24,368 nucleotides of DNA from Asterionellopsis glacialis (GCA_014885115.2 WKLE02000975.1:9540-33907), one strand, 5' to 3'. Shown: positions 8,849 to 20,329, numbered from the stretch's first letter. Numbers and translations: made by a program. The notes: generated from the sequence alone by a model not told the origin.

Positions 8849-9532
8849 ATGGCAACAGCTTTAGCTACAAACAACAAGACTGAAATCACACTCAAGGGAA
8901 GTGTTGAAATTGTGTCCGAGTTTTTCTTTACGGCAATTAATTCTATTTTATACCAAAGAGGCATTTATCAACCAGAAACCTTCAAACGCGAAGTCAAGTA
9001 TGGTTTGACTGTATTAACTTCTACAGATGCAGGTCTTTTAAATTATTTAAATCAAGTCATGGGACAAATGGAATCGTGGCTTTTGGAAAGTCATGTTCAA
9101 CGTCTTGTGGTTGTCGTTACAGGTGTTGATTCAGAAGAAACCTTGGAACGATGGCAATTCAATGTCAATGTGGATGATGATGGAACTGGTGGTGGATCAT
9201 CTTGTACAAATGATGAAAATCAAGTCCGAAATTCATCCACAAGCACAAAACCAAAAACCAAAAAATCAATCAAGGAAGTTCATAATGAAATTCAAGCTAT
9301 CATTCGACAAATCACGGCAAGTGTTACATTCTTACCCTTGTTAAATGAACCCTGTTCATTTGATCTTTTGGTGTACACCAATAAGGAAGCATCTGTACCT
9401 AAGAAATGGGAAGATTCTGATCCCCGTTACATTATGAATAGTCAAGAAGTGAAGCTCCGTAGCTTCACAACATCTGTCCACAAGGTTGATTCCATGGTCA
9501 CATACAAAGAGAAAGATGAATGGGAGCTATAG
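8849..9532 (+). CDS. MAD2: Spindle-assembly checkpoint protein MAD2 (HORMA domain)
   Basis: A 227-residue single-exon protein, HORMA domain throughout. It reads closely with human MAD2L1: TLKGSVEIVSEFF (14-26), INSILYQRGIYQPETF (30-45), VKYGLTVL (49-56), VQRLVVVVTGV (83-93), LERWQFNVNVDDD, then EIQAIIRQITASVTFLPLL (147-165) and CSFDLLVYT (169-177). The C-terminal safety belt is KLRSFTTSVHKVDSMVTYK (202-220). MAD2 switches between open and closed forms, binding MAD1 or CDC20 to hold back the anaphase-promoting complex until kinetochores attach. It exceeds the human length (205) because of a Gly/Ser/Asn/Thr/Lys-rich insertion at about 110-140 in a surface loop. The start is in a good context (AACCATGG). 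Belongs to the MAD2L1 rather than the REV7 branch by sequence. Confidence 0.97.
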   Translation: MATALATNNKTEITLKGSVEIVSEFFFTAINSILYQRGIYQPETFKREVKYGLTVLTSTDAGLLNYLNQVMGQMESWLLESHVQRLVVVVTGVDSEETLERWQFNVNVDDDGTGGGSSCTNDENQVRNSSTSTKPKTKKSIKEVHNEIQAIIRQITASVTFLPLLNEPCSFDLLVYTNKEASVPKKWEDSDPRYIMNSQEVKLRSFTTSVHKVDSMVTYKEKDEWEL

Positions 9533-9878
9533 AATATAAAGACATCAATTACAGAGGAGGAAAATTCATTTGATAACCAATTTTGGGAAAAAGACTTCGA
9601 ACAAGATGGTATGGCTACGAAAAATACATTGGGCAACATTATCTACACCAGTCTTCGCTTGAATATACATATCCACGGCTTTCTGCCAAAATCATTAGGA
9701 ATAAACTTTTAACGTGCATTAAACAAAATTATATAGAGTAGACTCTTCAACAGCAGTATAATACGTATGATCACCTTCTCTCTTCCGTCTTTCATAAGAT
9801 ACAAGATTATTCCCTGAAATCAGCTATTCTTTATTTCTTTCTTCTGACCTTTTTCTTTTTTTTAACTTTATTCATCAG
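9533..9878. other. Intergenic region between convergent MAD2 and ISCU
   Basis: AT-rich 346 bases holding the 3' ends of both genes. Long T and CTTT runs near 9827-9870 lie just past the ISCU stop and are probably 3' untranslated sequence. No gene or RNA was recognised. Confidence 0.5.
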
Positions 9879-10782
9879 TTATGCAGCTTCGTTTTTCTTT
9901 TGCTCCTTTTTGGCCTTCCAGTCATTCACGGCAGCTTTAATGGCATCCTCAGCAAGCATAGAGCAATGAAGCTTGACTGGAGGCAATTTCAAATGAGCAG
10001 CAATATCAGTATTCTTAATGGAAAGTACTTCATCAACACTCTTGCCCTTGATCCATTCTGTGGCAACTGAACTAGATGCAATGGCTGATCCACAACCAAA
10101 GGTTTTAAATTTGGATTCCAAAATTTTACCATCATCATCTACCTTAATTTGAAGTTTCATGACATCACCGCATGCTGGAGCACCCACAAGACCCTATATT
10201 ATTTGATATAATATTGATTGAATTTGATTTGATTGTTTGAAAAAGTAGTATTTTGACAATGTTGCATTGGAAAGAGATCGAGGAGAGACAAATAATAATG
10301 GTGGATGGATGTAATATGGTGAGAACGACAATAAGATGCATAAAATTCTGAGATGGAGAGAGTCAGTCAGTCTACTTTCTGTAGGAAAGATGAGTTCCTA
10401 AATAAAAGAAGTTCGTATTCGACGTCATCATACGTAGTTTCTACAGAAACCTGTACCAGGACTAAAACAGCAAAGGATAACAGCATGACGCCACCCTCCA
10501 GCCGTGCAACACCATGTTGCTCGATGAGCCATGAGCGATCGATCGAACAAAAGAGCCAATAACGAATAATCACCACAAAAATGATAGCTAACATAATTGT
10601 ATCACCAAACAACGTACCGTTCCAACACTTTCATCATTCTTATCAAGAGATCCAACATTTCGTGGATTCTCGTAATGTTCTACAATATTTTCATGATATC
10701 CTCTTCGTGCAGATGCTGCGGCAACAACTCGTGACGATGCAACGCTTCGTACAATTCTTCGTGATGCTGTAGATGCCAACAT
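9879..10782 (-). CDS. ISCU: Mitochondrial iron-sulfur cluster scaffold ISCU, two exons
   Basis: Exon 1 is 10618-10782 and exon 2 is 9879-10193, with a 424-base GT-AG intron (10194-10617; donor GTACGT, acceptor ATATAG). The join is phase 0 between ESVGT and GLVGAPACGD, giving 159 residues. ISCU is the scaffold on which the NFS1-ISD11 desulfurase, frataxin and ferredoxin build [2Fe-2S] clusters. The N-terminus (MLASTASRRIVRSVASSR) is a mitochondrial presequence; mature sequence begins near YHENIVEHYENPRNVG. All cluster-binding residues are present: Cys63, Asp65 (APACGDV), Cys89 (TFGCGSA) and Cys132. LPPVK at 125-129, just before HC132, is the motif recognised by the mitochondrial Hsp70 chaperone. 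The frame could extend upstream to an ATG at 10878, but that part is an Asn run from a GTT repeat with no presequence character, so the inner ATG is preferred. Confidence 0.96.
10194..10617 (-). other. Intron of ISCU
   Basis: 424 bases, GT-AG, AT-rich near the acceptor. Minus-strand and plus-strand frames inside it (for example 10353-10562) show no protein family character. Confidence 0.85.
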
Positions 10783-11420
10783 GATAATATTATTGTTGTT
10801 GTTGTTGTTTTGTTTTGTTTCGATATTACAGAGGAGACAACAAGAGAAGGAAATCACGAGGGTCGAAAGAAGCCTCAAGAAATTTTATGCTGAAATGAAT
10901 GAGACAGCTTTTGCTTGCTGCTTCTTCATTCGCGGCCTGTATGCTGTGGACTTTTCCGCGCGATGGAAGATCCCAGAAACAATATATAGAGAAGATTTTC
11001 TACATATAGTTTCGTATAGAATTCTAGATTCCTTCATTCAGTCTTGTTTCAGCACGTGCTCCAAAAACTAAAACATTCGAAACTTCCATAGATAAGGGAA
11101 TATAGATTTAAATAAAAATGAACTAACTAGAAGTGATTTTTCGATCTGGTCTTGCTGATTTGCTTGACTGATCTCTCCTGGTTTCTCCAGACAGAGAAAT
11201 CAGTGATAAAAAATAATAGCAACATTGATTTTACGAATCGTGAAAACAGACTCCACAAACACGGTCATTAACTTACGCCAACGCCATCAAGGGTTGAAAA
11301 GTGTGTTCAATACCCAGCTTATTTTTAAAGACAAACCATTTAAAAATCACTATACCGGTATTTTTGTTTCAAGCAAAACACAACTGAAACGAATCTAACT
11401 AATAACACTGAGAGAATACG
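10783..11420. promoter_or_regulatory. Divergent promoter region of ISCU and the TMEM234-like gene
   Basis: 638 bases between divergent starts. A (GTT)n/(TTTTG)n microsatellite at about 10793-10818 lies in the ISCU 5' leader. A Cys/Phe-rich plus-strand frame (10781-11071) is not convincing as a gene. The rest is AT-rich with nothing recognised. Confidence 0.45.
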
Positions 11421-11954
11421 ATGCTCGCACAAGATTTGTTTTCCATTATATTGGTAGGCGCATTTTGGGGCTGTACAAATCCTATTTTACGAAAGGGTGC
11501 TGCGAATGATGATGTGGTTGCTGACAAAGAGAATGTGAATAACATCAACAGCAGCAATAGTAGCAGTCAAGAAGGACGGACGAAAACTGAATCACAACAA
11601 TCATCGACAACACCGTCATTGGTTTCTACAGTCCTTTCATCACTTCAAAAGTTTCGTCGTTTTCAAGTTTGGGTGCCCTACCTATTCAATCAATGCGGAT
11701 CCCTTTTGTTTTATTATTTGTTGGCTAATTCAGACTTGACAGTGGCTGTTCCAGTATGCAATGCACTAGCACTTGTATTCTCCATCATAACATCGTATTA
11801 TTTAGGTGAACGGTTAGACAAACCTATGCGAGCCATGGTGGGTGCAGCCTTGGTAACTGGGGGTGTAGCCATTTGTATAGCTTCCTCTTCATCTACTACT
11901 ACTACCGATGAAGAAATAGAAAATGAAAGTATCCTCCCGAAATCTGAACTTTAG
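11421..11954 (+). CDS. TMEM234: TMEM234-like (UPF0546) membrane protein
   Basis: A 177-residue single-exon protein with four predicted membrane segments at about 5-23, 84-100, 104-126 and 136-154. Family signatures are clear: LVGAFWGCTNPILRKG (11-26; human has a WGGTQPLLKR version) and VPYLFNQCGSLLFYYLLANSDLTVAVPVCNALA (human: [31 protein letters not shown]), followed by YYLGERLDKPMRAMVGAALVTGGVAICIASS. The fold resembles half of an EamA/drug-metabolite transporter. The family's molecular function is not established; a membrane transport role is inferred only. An Asn/Ser/Gln-rich hydrophilic loop (28-68) between segments 1 and 2 is longer than in animals, and the tail is Ser/Thr/Glu-rich. Confidence 0.93.
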   Translation: MLAQDLFSIILVGAFWGCTNPILRKGAANDDVVADKENVNNINSSNSSSQEGRTKTESQQSSTTPSLVSTVLSSLQKFRRFQVWVPYLFNQCGSLLFYYLLANSDLTVAVPVCNALALVFSIITSYYLGERLDKPMRAMVGAALVTGGVAICIASSSSTTTTDEEIENESILPKSEL

Positions 11955-13030
11955 GGATTAATGGAGAGAGCTTGACCGAATGAAGACTATCTGTCAGTAC
12001 AAAAACAAGGTTAAAGTGACTTTTTTGAACTTTCAATAATTGCAGTAACAATCCCCCCCCCGCGCGAGCGCCCTAGCAATCAAACTATACATGTCGAGGT
12101 TAATTACACTTCAAAAAAGATCAAATAATGTACTTAATTTCTGTCGATCTGCTATCACAGGCAAGATCAATAAAATTGGTACGATTTGTATCGGTAAAAC
12201 ATCCTATTTATCACGGCATTGTTCTATTATCAGTAATCATTCGTTAAAGTACGATTCTTGCACACCATATAACTACATACAAGGCAGGTTTTGTTGGTTG
12301 GTCCGAGTAAGCAATCTGGACGTGACATGTGACTCCATTTTTGAAAAAAGCAATGGTGCCTCTCTAACGAAAAATGAAAAATGCTGATTTTGAAGGGCAA
12401 AACAGATTTTGAAAACATCTACATTCACAGCTTGGAATAGATCGAACCATCAAGAATGTTTCAAGGATAATTTTGTACTAAATAGAATATTGTGACAATA
12501 CCCAATCGCCATCTTTTTCTTTCCATCTTTAGTCGGCTTTGACGGGCTCTCTATAGCATCTTTTAGTACTCTGACCAAGCAGAATAAAGGGCAATGCATT
12601 ACATGTAAGGACTCTGGTGATGATTTTACATTCTTCCATTTGATTGTTTCCTCTTTTTGTGGAGTTTTGAGTTAGTCATTTTGATATGTCCTGGTAAAGT
12701 ATCTCAACCGATTCCAACCAGTTGAGTAGAACCATCTATTATTTTCACTCTACTAGTAGACTTGATAAAGTTCGAGATAATTTAAAATACAGTCTGTACA
12801 CCAGCCGGACGGCAGGACCAGGAAGGACCTTGCGCGCGGAACAGATACAACCGCCCGCCCGCCAAAAAAAGGGGAGCCGAGAGAGTCTCCTTCCTTTTGT
12901 TTCTTGGATTTGCACAATCTCACACCAACACCACTCTCTCTAGAAACACTGCACGATCAACGAAACTGAACTGTCAAGGCGATAGATAACTAGATTAGAA
13001 GACCTTTACTTTGTTTCATTTATTTCAATC
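11955..13030. other. Intergenic region upstream of CCT5
   Basis: 1.08 kb without a recognised gene. A C9 run followed by GCGCGAGCGCC is at 12053-12073. A CpG- and GC-rich patch at about 12800-12880 (GCGCGCGGAACAG, CCGCCCGCCCGCC) is followed by a pyrimidine-rich stretch and is the probable CCT5 core promoter. The 98-codon frame 12091-12387 begins with ATG but matches nothing known and has no coding-like bias. Confidence 0.5.
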
Positions 13031-15034
13031 ATGTCGATGGTCTATGGTAAGTCGTAAAAGCACTAGCTCAAATTTTTATCTTTACAAGTCATGTCGAAAC
13101 AATCAGGACCGAATTTCATCTTGCGTCTTTGTGTAGTCCTGTAATGAACAATTTTTGTCTGTCCTTGGAGGCAATGCGCACTGTGTAGAGAACAGTACAA
13201 TTTCTACGCTGAGGAAATGATTTTAAAATTTTGTTGGATAGAGTTTTTTTCCATGTAAGGAGAAACAACGAGAAAAAAGGGGACTATTTATCATCTGGTT
13301 CATCAAAACGGACTCATTTGCTTTGGATCAAAACAGTACTTATTCTTTTCACGAACATCTTCTCACTCTGTCGTTTGTCATTGTCTTTTTTTTTCCCTTC
13401 CCCCCCCCAAAAAAAAAACAGATGAATACGGCCGGCCCTTTATTATTTTGAAGGAGCAACAGGCCAAGGCTCGTGTAAAGGGACTTGAAGCACAAAAGTC
13501 AAACATTTTAGCTGCTCGTAGTATTTCTAATATTTTACGTACATCATTGGGACCTAAAGGGATGGATAAAATGTTGGTTTCACAAGATGGTGATGTTACG
13601 ATTACAAATGATGGTGCTACCATCCTTGATCGGATGGAAGTGAAGCATCAAGTAGCCAAGCTATTAGTTGAACTATCCGCATCTCAAGATGATGAAATCG
13701 GTGATGGAACGACGGGTGTTGTTGTATTGGCTGGTGCATTGTTAGAACAGGCAGAAAAGTTACTTGACAAAGGTATCCATCCTGTCCGTGTGGCAGAGGG
13801 ATTTGAAAGAGCTGCCGATGTGGCTGTGGAGAAATTGAATGAAATTTCGGACCGTATTGAATTTTCAGCAGAAAATACAGAACCACTTGTAACGACTGCC
13901 AAAACAACACTTAACTCCAAAATCATTAATGTTAGCAAACAAAAGATGGCAGAAATTGCTGTCAATGCCGTTTTGGATGTGGCAGACATTGAGCGTCACG
14001 ATGTAAACTTTGACATGATCCGTATGGAGGGTAAGGCTGGTGGGTCTCTCGAAGATACTGAATTAGTTAATGGTATTGTCATTGATAAGGATATTTCTCA
14101 CCCTCAAATGGCTAAAACCATCAAGGATGCTAAGATGTGTATCCTAACATGTCCCTTTGAACCTCCCAAACCTAAGACCAAGCATAAGCTTGAAATTTCT
14201 TCAGCGGAAGCCTACGAGAAATTATACGAACAGGAACAAGAGTACTTTAGGGATATGGTAAAAAAGGTGAAGGATTGTGGAGCCAATCTTGTCATTTGTC
14301 AGTGGGGCTTTGACGATGAAGCAAATCATCTTTTGCTACAAAATGACTTACCAGCCGTCCGATGGGTTGGTGGTGTTGAAATCGAACATATTGCCATTGC
14401 TACAGGAGGACGAATTGTCCCTCGATTTTCGGAATTGTCAGAAGACAAGCTTGGAAAGGCTGGAGTTGTTCGTGAAGTAAGCTTTGGTACTACCAAGGAA
14501 CGTATGCTCGTCATTGAAGATTGTGCCAACCTCAAGGCTGTCACTGTGTTGGTACGTGGCGGTAACAGTATGATCGTAGAGGAAGCCAAACGTTCTCTCC
14601 ATGATGCCATGTGTGTTGTTCGTAACTTGATTCGGGATAACCGCGTTGTGTATGGTGGCGGATCAGCCGAAATTGCCTGTTCGTTGGCAGTACAAGAATT
14701 TGCGGATACCGTAACAGGTGTGGATCAGTATGCGATTCGAGGCTTTGCCGATGCTCTTGAGGACATTCCTCTTGCTTTGGCTGAAAATTCCGGACATTCA
14801 CCCATTGAAGAAGTTGCAGCTGCCAAGGCTCGCCAGGTGAAGGATAAAAGTCCTGTTATTGGATTAGGTGTAGATATGGACGCCAATGAAGATGGATACC
14901 ATTCATGTGATATGAGAGAAACGGGAGTCTTTGAAACGCTGATTGGTAAGCAGCAACAAATCTCACTCGCAACACAAGTAGTCAAGATGATACTAAAGAT
15001 TGATGATGTTATCTCACCTGGGCAATACCAGTAA
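13031..15034 (+). CDS. CCT5: T-complex protein 1 subunit epsilon (CCT5), two exons
   Basis: Exon 1 is only 16 coding bases (13031-13046, MSMVY plus one base). A 375-base GT-AG intron (13047-13421) follows, then exon 2 (13422-15034). The join restores the family start, [19 protein letters not shown], and gives 542 residues, equal to the usual length. CCT5 is one of eight subunits of the cytosolic chaperonin TRiC/CCT, which folds actin, tubulin and other proteins by ATP-driven lid closure. Visible nucleotide-binding elements are [11 protein letters not shown] (46-56), [13 protein letters not shown] (62-74) and [18 protein letters not shown] (about 95-112). Epsilon-specific stretches include [50 protein letters not shown] and LIGKKQ-like [13 protein letters not shown]. 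Identity along the whole length is very high, so assignment to epsilon rather than another subunit is firm. Confidence 0.98.
13047..13421 (+). other. Intron of CCT5 with a C9A10 tract at its 3' end
   Basis: Starts GTAAGTCG right after a 16-base coding exon and ends ACAG. Just before the acceptor is a T-rich tract, then nine C (13400-13408) and ten A (13409-13418) before CAG. The homopolymers make this acceptor unusual and prone to sequencing or replication slippage. Confidence 0.92.
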
Positions 15035-15360
15035 AATAATATATAAAACAAAATAAATTACTACAATAGTTAATTTGAAAGTACTTTATTCCTAGGTCTA
15101 GATGGGTAGTTCTATCCCACTCACTACTCCCCTTGTTTCTCAATAAATTTTCGACCAATTTCAGATCTCCACACACTTTCCCAGATTTACAGTATGACCT
15201 ATGTAACGTTTCATGTTTCAATTCATGAGCCCAAGAGCATTTGACAATAATGTTGAGCATGTAAAAAATATTGGATTGTTCGTGTTTGGCCATCAATCAA
15301 ATTTCAAACTCAGTCCATTATTTCTTTAGAATAATATTGGTTGTAAAATATTCAGCTTTG
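15035..15360. other. CCT5 downstream region, edge of the CpG-depleted block
   Basis: AT-rich sequence directly after the CCT5 stop, with a few CpGs left (about three). The minus-strand frame 15009-15296 has protein-like composition (SWAHELKHETLH, SSEWDRTTHLDLG) but no recognised family. It may be a decayed fragment or chance. Confidence 0.4.
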
Positions 15361-15545
15361 ATAGATAACATGCAAAACATCCCAATCAGCATCGATAATA
15401 TATTGATGCTGATAATGATCATTCACCAAAAGAGAGGGATCTACAACTTCAAATGTATTGTTTCACTTCAAACCTGAGCAGAATAGAAGCCAATAGTTCC
15501 TGGTGTCATAGCTTCCAATGTTCTTGATGCAAAGGGCCTGGTGGG

Positions 15546-15564
15546 TTAGCCTTGGTAAGGCTAA
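15546..15564. repeat. Perfect 8-bp hairpin
   Basis: Arms TTAGCCTT (15546-15553) and AAGGCTAA (15557-15564) with a 3-base loop. Inside the CpG-depleted block; no nearby gene gives it a role. Confidence 0.5.
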
Positions 15565-18500
15565 TATAGAGTGCACTGGATATTCCTGAAATAGTGTACT
15601 GTACTAAGTAATGATAAAATCAGATCATGAATATAAACCAGATTGTTGACACCATGAACAACCTGGTTTTGATCATCATCTTCCCAAATCCCAGAAGTAT
15701 TGAAGATTAATAGTAGTAGATCAGCTAGCTACACACTCATGGGTAGAGCAAAAATGCTGAAAATGGGGCAATCTTATCATCATCATAGAGGCAGTATTTG
15801 TGTATACAATATTTTGAGTTGATCATTTTTATTATGTGCTGTGAAAACAAAAACTATGATCTTATTTAAAATGAATACTGAACACCATCTTTTGTAAACA
15901 CAACAAAAATTCAATTTTATTTTTTTGTAATGACATACAAAAAATTTAGTGTATCAATATGTTTAACTCTATTACATTCCAGCACCAGCAGAATCATAAA
16001 TAACCTCCTCCTCTTAGTTGCATCCTTGTAGCTACATAAACAAATACAAGACCCCCAACACATTAATCAATAAAACTATGATGTCAATAACCATTATTCA
16101 TACTATTGTTATCTGGCTTAGTATCCTCCTTTGTTGTCAATCAGATAGGTTTTTTTCTATCCTTGGTTCCCAAGAAAGTAGGTTCTATATATCATAACAA
16201 GTTCAGTCTAAATTATATTTTCTCCTTCTTCAGAAATTGGGGCCTTGTTTTTTCATCTTGCTCTAATTTTAAATAAAATGATGACATTGGAGTGGTGTGC
16301 AATTCTGCTGTAATGATAACTATCAGCATTTCTTCTCACATCTCCTTCTCAATGTGCTTTTTCTAAGACACATCACTGTCAGGGGCCCTGCTAGTCTATA
16401 ATTGACCAATTCAGTACTGTAGTAACTTTCAAAAATAAACAAAAGCATAGTATAGTAACCATTGTTGTTCACATGACGACTTGTAATAAATGATGTACAT
16501 AAAACAAGTTCTATCCCAATAAGTACTAGCAACAAGGAACTGTATCTGTATTACCATCTTTATTAACTCATTTTCAAGACTTGCCTTTCATCTTGTCAGT
16601 TTTTTCACCATAGAGACTGCTCTCATCACCACTTGAATGCTCTCATAATCTAATTCAATTGTAAGATTCTACAATATCCTCCAGGTCAGTCACTTCCTTT
16701 CTTTTTTGTAGCAATTATATTTTGCTTCCTTTTTATCATCATCTTTTTGTCCTTCTGTTTCTAGTTCTTTGCTGAGGTTGTCTTGTAACCAGACTCTATC
16801 TTTTTATTTCTTTTCTCTTCTTTGCAATCATTCTCCTATTGTCTTCTTCTAATTGCTGTGGCCACCAACCACTGTCCTTCTGACCTCTGTTCTCACATGG
16901 CTCCTTACCAATATGAGGGTATCTTCCTATTCATAATTATTAGTAGGTACTGATTTGCTAAGCTTTTTGTTGTCATTTGTGGCTTGATTGAACTGTTCAT
17001 GACTACATCAAATATTTATTTTTGATGAAATATACACATGAATACTAAAATAGCTTTTTTGTATTTGTCTCTTCAAAAAGGTGGCTGATTTTAAAGAGTC
17101 AGTCATCATACTTCACTTTTATTTTTGAATCAAATATTTTGATAGAAAACTAGTATTTAATGTTTCAAATATTTTGAAAAAATGTAAAAAAAAGTATTAT
17201 CTGCCAATACAGTATTTCACAAAGTAATAATATTTTAAAATAAAGGTGATATTAGTCTAGAGGCTACTAAACAAAAATATACTAAACGATGCTCTTTTTT
17301 TGTTAAAAATTTTTGGACACCATGTACAGTACTTTAGTGTAACATTTTCTCTGTCAATACTGCATTGCTCAGAGTAAGCATATTTTTACATTTAAGCAAT
17401 AATAAGAATGCCTACAAAAAACACAAAATATTATTATTCTGTTATTACAAAAAATATAAAGCATAATTGCAGTTTAGATCTTTTGTGACAGAACTTTTTT
17501 ATAACTATTATAAATATACTGATAGTCTGTCTTCAACTTTAATGACTAACATGATCATGGAGGAAGCTAGGGTGACAGTAAAGAGAGTTAAAAGGGTCAA
17601 TGTACTGATATACTAATAGTAACAAGTAAGAAAGTACACAACAAGAATAAAGAAATTTCATGACAATGAAAACATGGAGCTATGTTTGACACAATATGTG
17701 CCCAAATCCAATCACGTATTGCACCACAATTTGGTTTAAATACAGTTATACTTTGCTAGTGCCCACCCAAACAGAGTTCTTCTCCTGATAACTTTCCTTT
17801 CTCCATGATAAATTTGTATGCTTGTGTACTTGTCTAGTTATCTTTTGAAAGATTTCCAAGGAGCACAGTAATCAACCTTGCCTCTACCATCCTCCTGGCC
17901 CATAGTACATTATTGAATACCATACACACATTATCAGTACAAACAGTGGTTGTTTCCAAGCAGCATCCAGAATTTTCCAAACTACTATTGGTAAATTCAA
18001 TATTGATGTTTTCCATAAGCAGGATTTGCATTTATCAAGTATATTATAAGAGACTTATTACCATGTTGTCCCATGAAAGACACCACTGTGAATATATTTA
18101 TTATTATTATTTTTAACTGAAAACACAAGTAGAAGTACAATGGTTGGTTGCTAATAGTTTTACATAAATCCCCAAGGTGAAATATAAACCTATTTTCATA
18201 TTTGTGGTTTGATATTAAAGTTTATTTCTTCAATCCAGCAACATACAACAATTTTGACTGCTGGAACCACAAGCAAATTTAAATATCTTCAGCTAATACA
18301 TTTTGGTCACAGCTTTGCTTTGGTGATGGCATTGATGGTATCAATTTTTGGGGGGAATTTTCTAATATACTCGTCAAGGAATGCAGTATTACACAAATAG
18401 TACAAATGCAAAGGATCATGGAAGAAAAAAGCCTTTGTGTCAAAGGAATGTATGCACAGCATGACTTGCTGTCAGTTCTTCTATTGTGATTACAGTCTTT

Positions 18501-20256
18501 ACATGAGGAGTTCAATCACATGGTAGGCTGAATTTGTTGGAAAATTTTCATTACCAACTTGTACATTCTAGCACCAGTCTTACTTATTAAACCAATATAG
18601 AACTGCCTCTCTCACTTGTAGGTCTGGTCCTAGAGTCCAAGCTATCAAGCACAGAATTTGAACCCCTTTTTTTGGTCTTGACAGGATCATCATCACACAC
18701 ATTATTTTTGTGAGAATGGAAAGCTGCCATCCTCTACTACCATAACAGTGCTGACTACCATCAACTGCTACCTGCAGCTCGTTCTTGCTTAACAATTCTC
18801 TTCACTCAAATGCAACAATAATCTTCCTAACTTATGAATATGCTGGTCAGATGGGCAAATAGTTTGGTTTCTTATAACTCATAATTGTTGACATATTGCT
18901 TATCATTACTTTGTTAGATTTTACTAACTTGTACCTGATCTGGTGTTCTATCTAGCTCAACACTCTTACAATGGGTTAAATCTGCATTTCTGTTGATATG
19001 TTTGGTCTTTTGGTGAATCATACTTCTTATTGTATCTGTCCATCCAAGATAACAATGATCAATGTGGTATTGCTTTTTTGGCCATTGTGATATTGTCTTT
19101 TAGTCAATAAGCTTGATTTTCTTGATATTCCTGCTCTGGAATATTGTCACTTTGGCATTTGAAAATAGGGAATGAGCTTATCTTTGTGTAGAGTTCCTCC
19201 ATGTTGAAAATGATTATGGGTAAGTGTACACAAAGGGAAGGACCGACATCATAGTACTTTGCTCTTATGGTGGAGCTAGTACCAGCAACCTTCCAAATTA
19301 GTAGCAGATGTTTTAAGGAACCAGAGTTTTTTTGAAACTTTGGATCAATCTAAATATTTATTATTGAGCTTTAGTACACCAAATTAGTGTTAGTCATAGT
19401 TCACTTATATATCATTCATCTTTGATATAATCTATAGGAATAATTAAGAAGAAGAACCAAAAACAGTAGCACCATCATCAAACCATAATAAATCCACCAT
19501 CAATATAAATATTATTTCCTAGTAAAGAAGAGCAAGTCTCACTGATGGTATCATGACCCAGCAAACATAAATCAACAGAGATTTTGATTATTTCCAGCTG
19601 AAGCCTAAAGCTGAAGTAAATAGGAGAGATATTCTTGTTTAATCAGCATAGTGTGTGCTTAGCTTTAGAAAGGATCATAACAATCAAATTATTCAACTTC
19701 TTCTTACCTTAATGTACATGTCTACAAAAAGCAAACAAAAACTATCAATCCAGCTGCAAGGGACCTACATCATGATGCAAACACCCTAAAGCTTCTTAAA
19801 GGACTCTGGTGGTTCATACAGAAGGAGGTTGTGCCTATTACTATATCAAAATGGCACACAAAGAAGACTCAACAACATTGGCTAAACCACTGACCACTGC
19901 TACTACTGCATTATCAACAAAAAGGGGAATAACATGAATAAGATGCAAGATGATTTGATAATGACATCTTCTTTTGCAGACTTGAAATAAAGAAAGTGGT
20001 TTAAATAGCAGATCATAACAAAGAAAAGCAATGGGAGATGAAAATATTGAGAAAAGGAGCTCCTCCAACATTCAAGCTTCAGGCAATAGGAGAACAGCAA
20101 TATGGAGAAACTTAAGAAGGAAATATGATTGCTTTTATCTTGTATTACATCAATGAGATCTTCATTTCAAAACCAAAGAATAATTTAAAATAAGAAAGTG
20201 CATAAAAAATTGACAAAAGCTACATTCTTATTAAGAAAATAGTGTATAATTCCTAG

Positions 20257-20274
20257 TTAAAAAAAGGGGGGGGG
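20257..20274 (+). repeat. A7G9 homopolymer junction
   Basis: Seven A followed by nine G in AT-rich DNA. Together with C9 at 12053-12061 and C9A10 at 13400-13418 it is one of three nine-base G/C runs in the window. Confidence 0.6.
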
Positions 20275-20312
20275 TTGAAATAATATTTTTAAGTGTTATA
20301 ACTGCATGTAGC

Positions 20313-20329
20313 ACCAGTAAGTTACTGGT
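20313..20329. repeat. Near-palindrome ACCAGTAA-G-TTACTGGT
   Basis: Two perfect 8-base arms (20313-20320 and 20322-20329) around one central base, flanked by an imperfect CATG-containing extension on both sides. Could be a dimeric protein-binding site or a transposon remnant. Confidence 0.5.

Noticed and set aside
10588..10878. ISCU start at the upstream ATG (10878)
   Set aside because: The added residues come from a GTT microsatellite (Asn run) and precede a good presequence beginning at 10782.
12091..12387. 98-codon ATG-started frame
   Set aside because: No recognisable family, no coding-like bias and no splice or promoter context; probably chance in AT-rich DNA.
16700..16860. Pyrimidine-rich stretch as a CRISPR-like or satellite array
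   Set aside because: No regular repeat unit is visible; it is simple CTT-rich composition.
18645..18665. tRNA B-box-like GGTTCAAATTC on the minus strand
   Set aside because: Flanking bases do not form a T stem or acceptor stem, and no A box is found at the right distance.
18580..18795. Minus-strand 71-codon frame, and an alternative hydrophilic frame over the same bases
   Set aside because: Two different frames look equally protein-like here, so neither can be supported as coding.
19841..20100. Plus-strand frame starting MAHKEDSTTLAKPL
   Set aside because: Interrupted by several stops including TAA and TAG, which CpG decay cannot explain; no family recognised.
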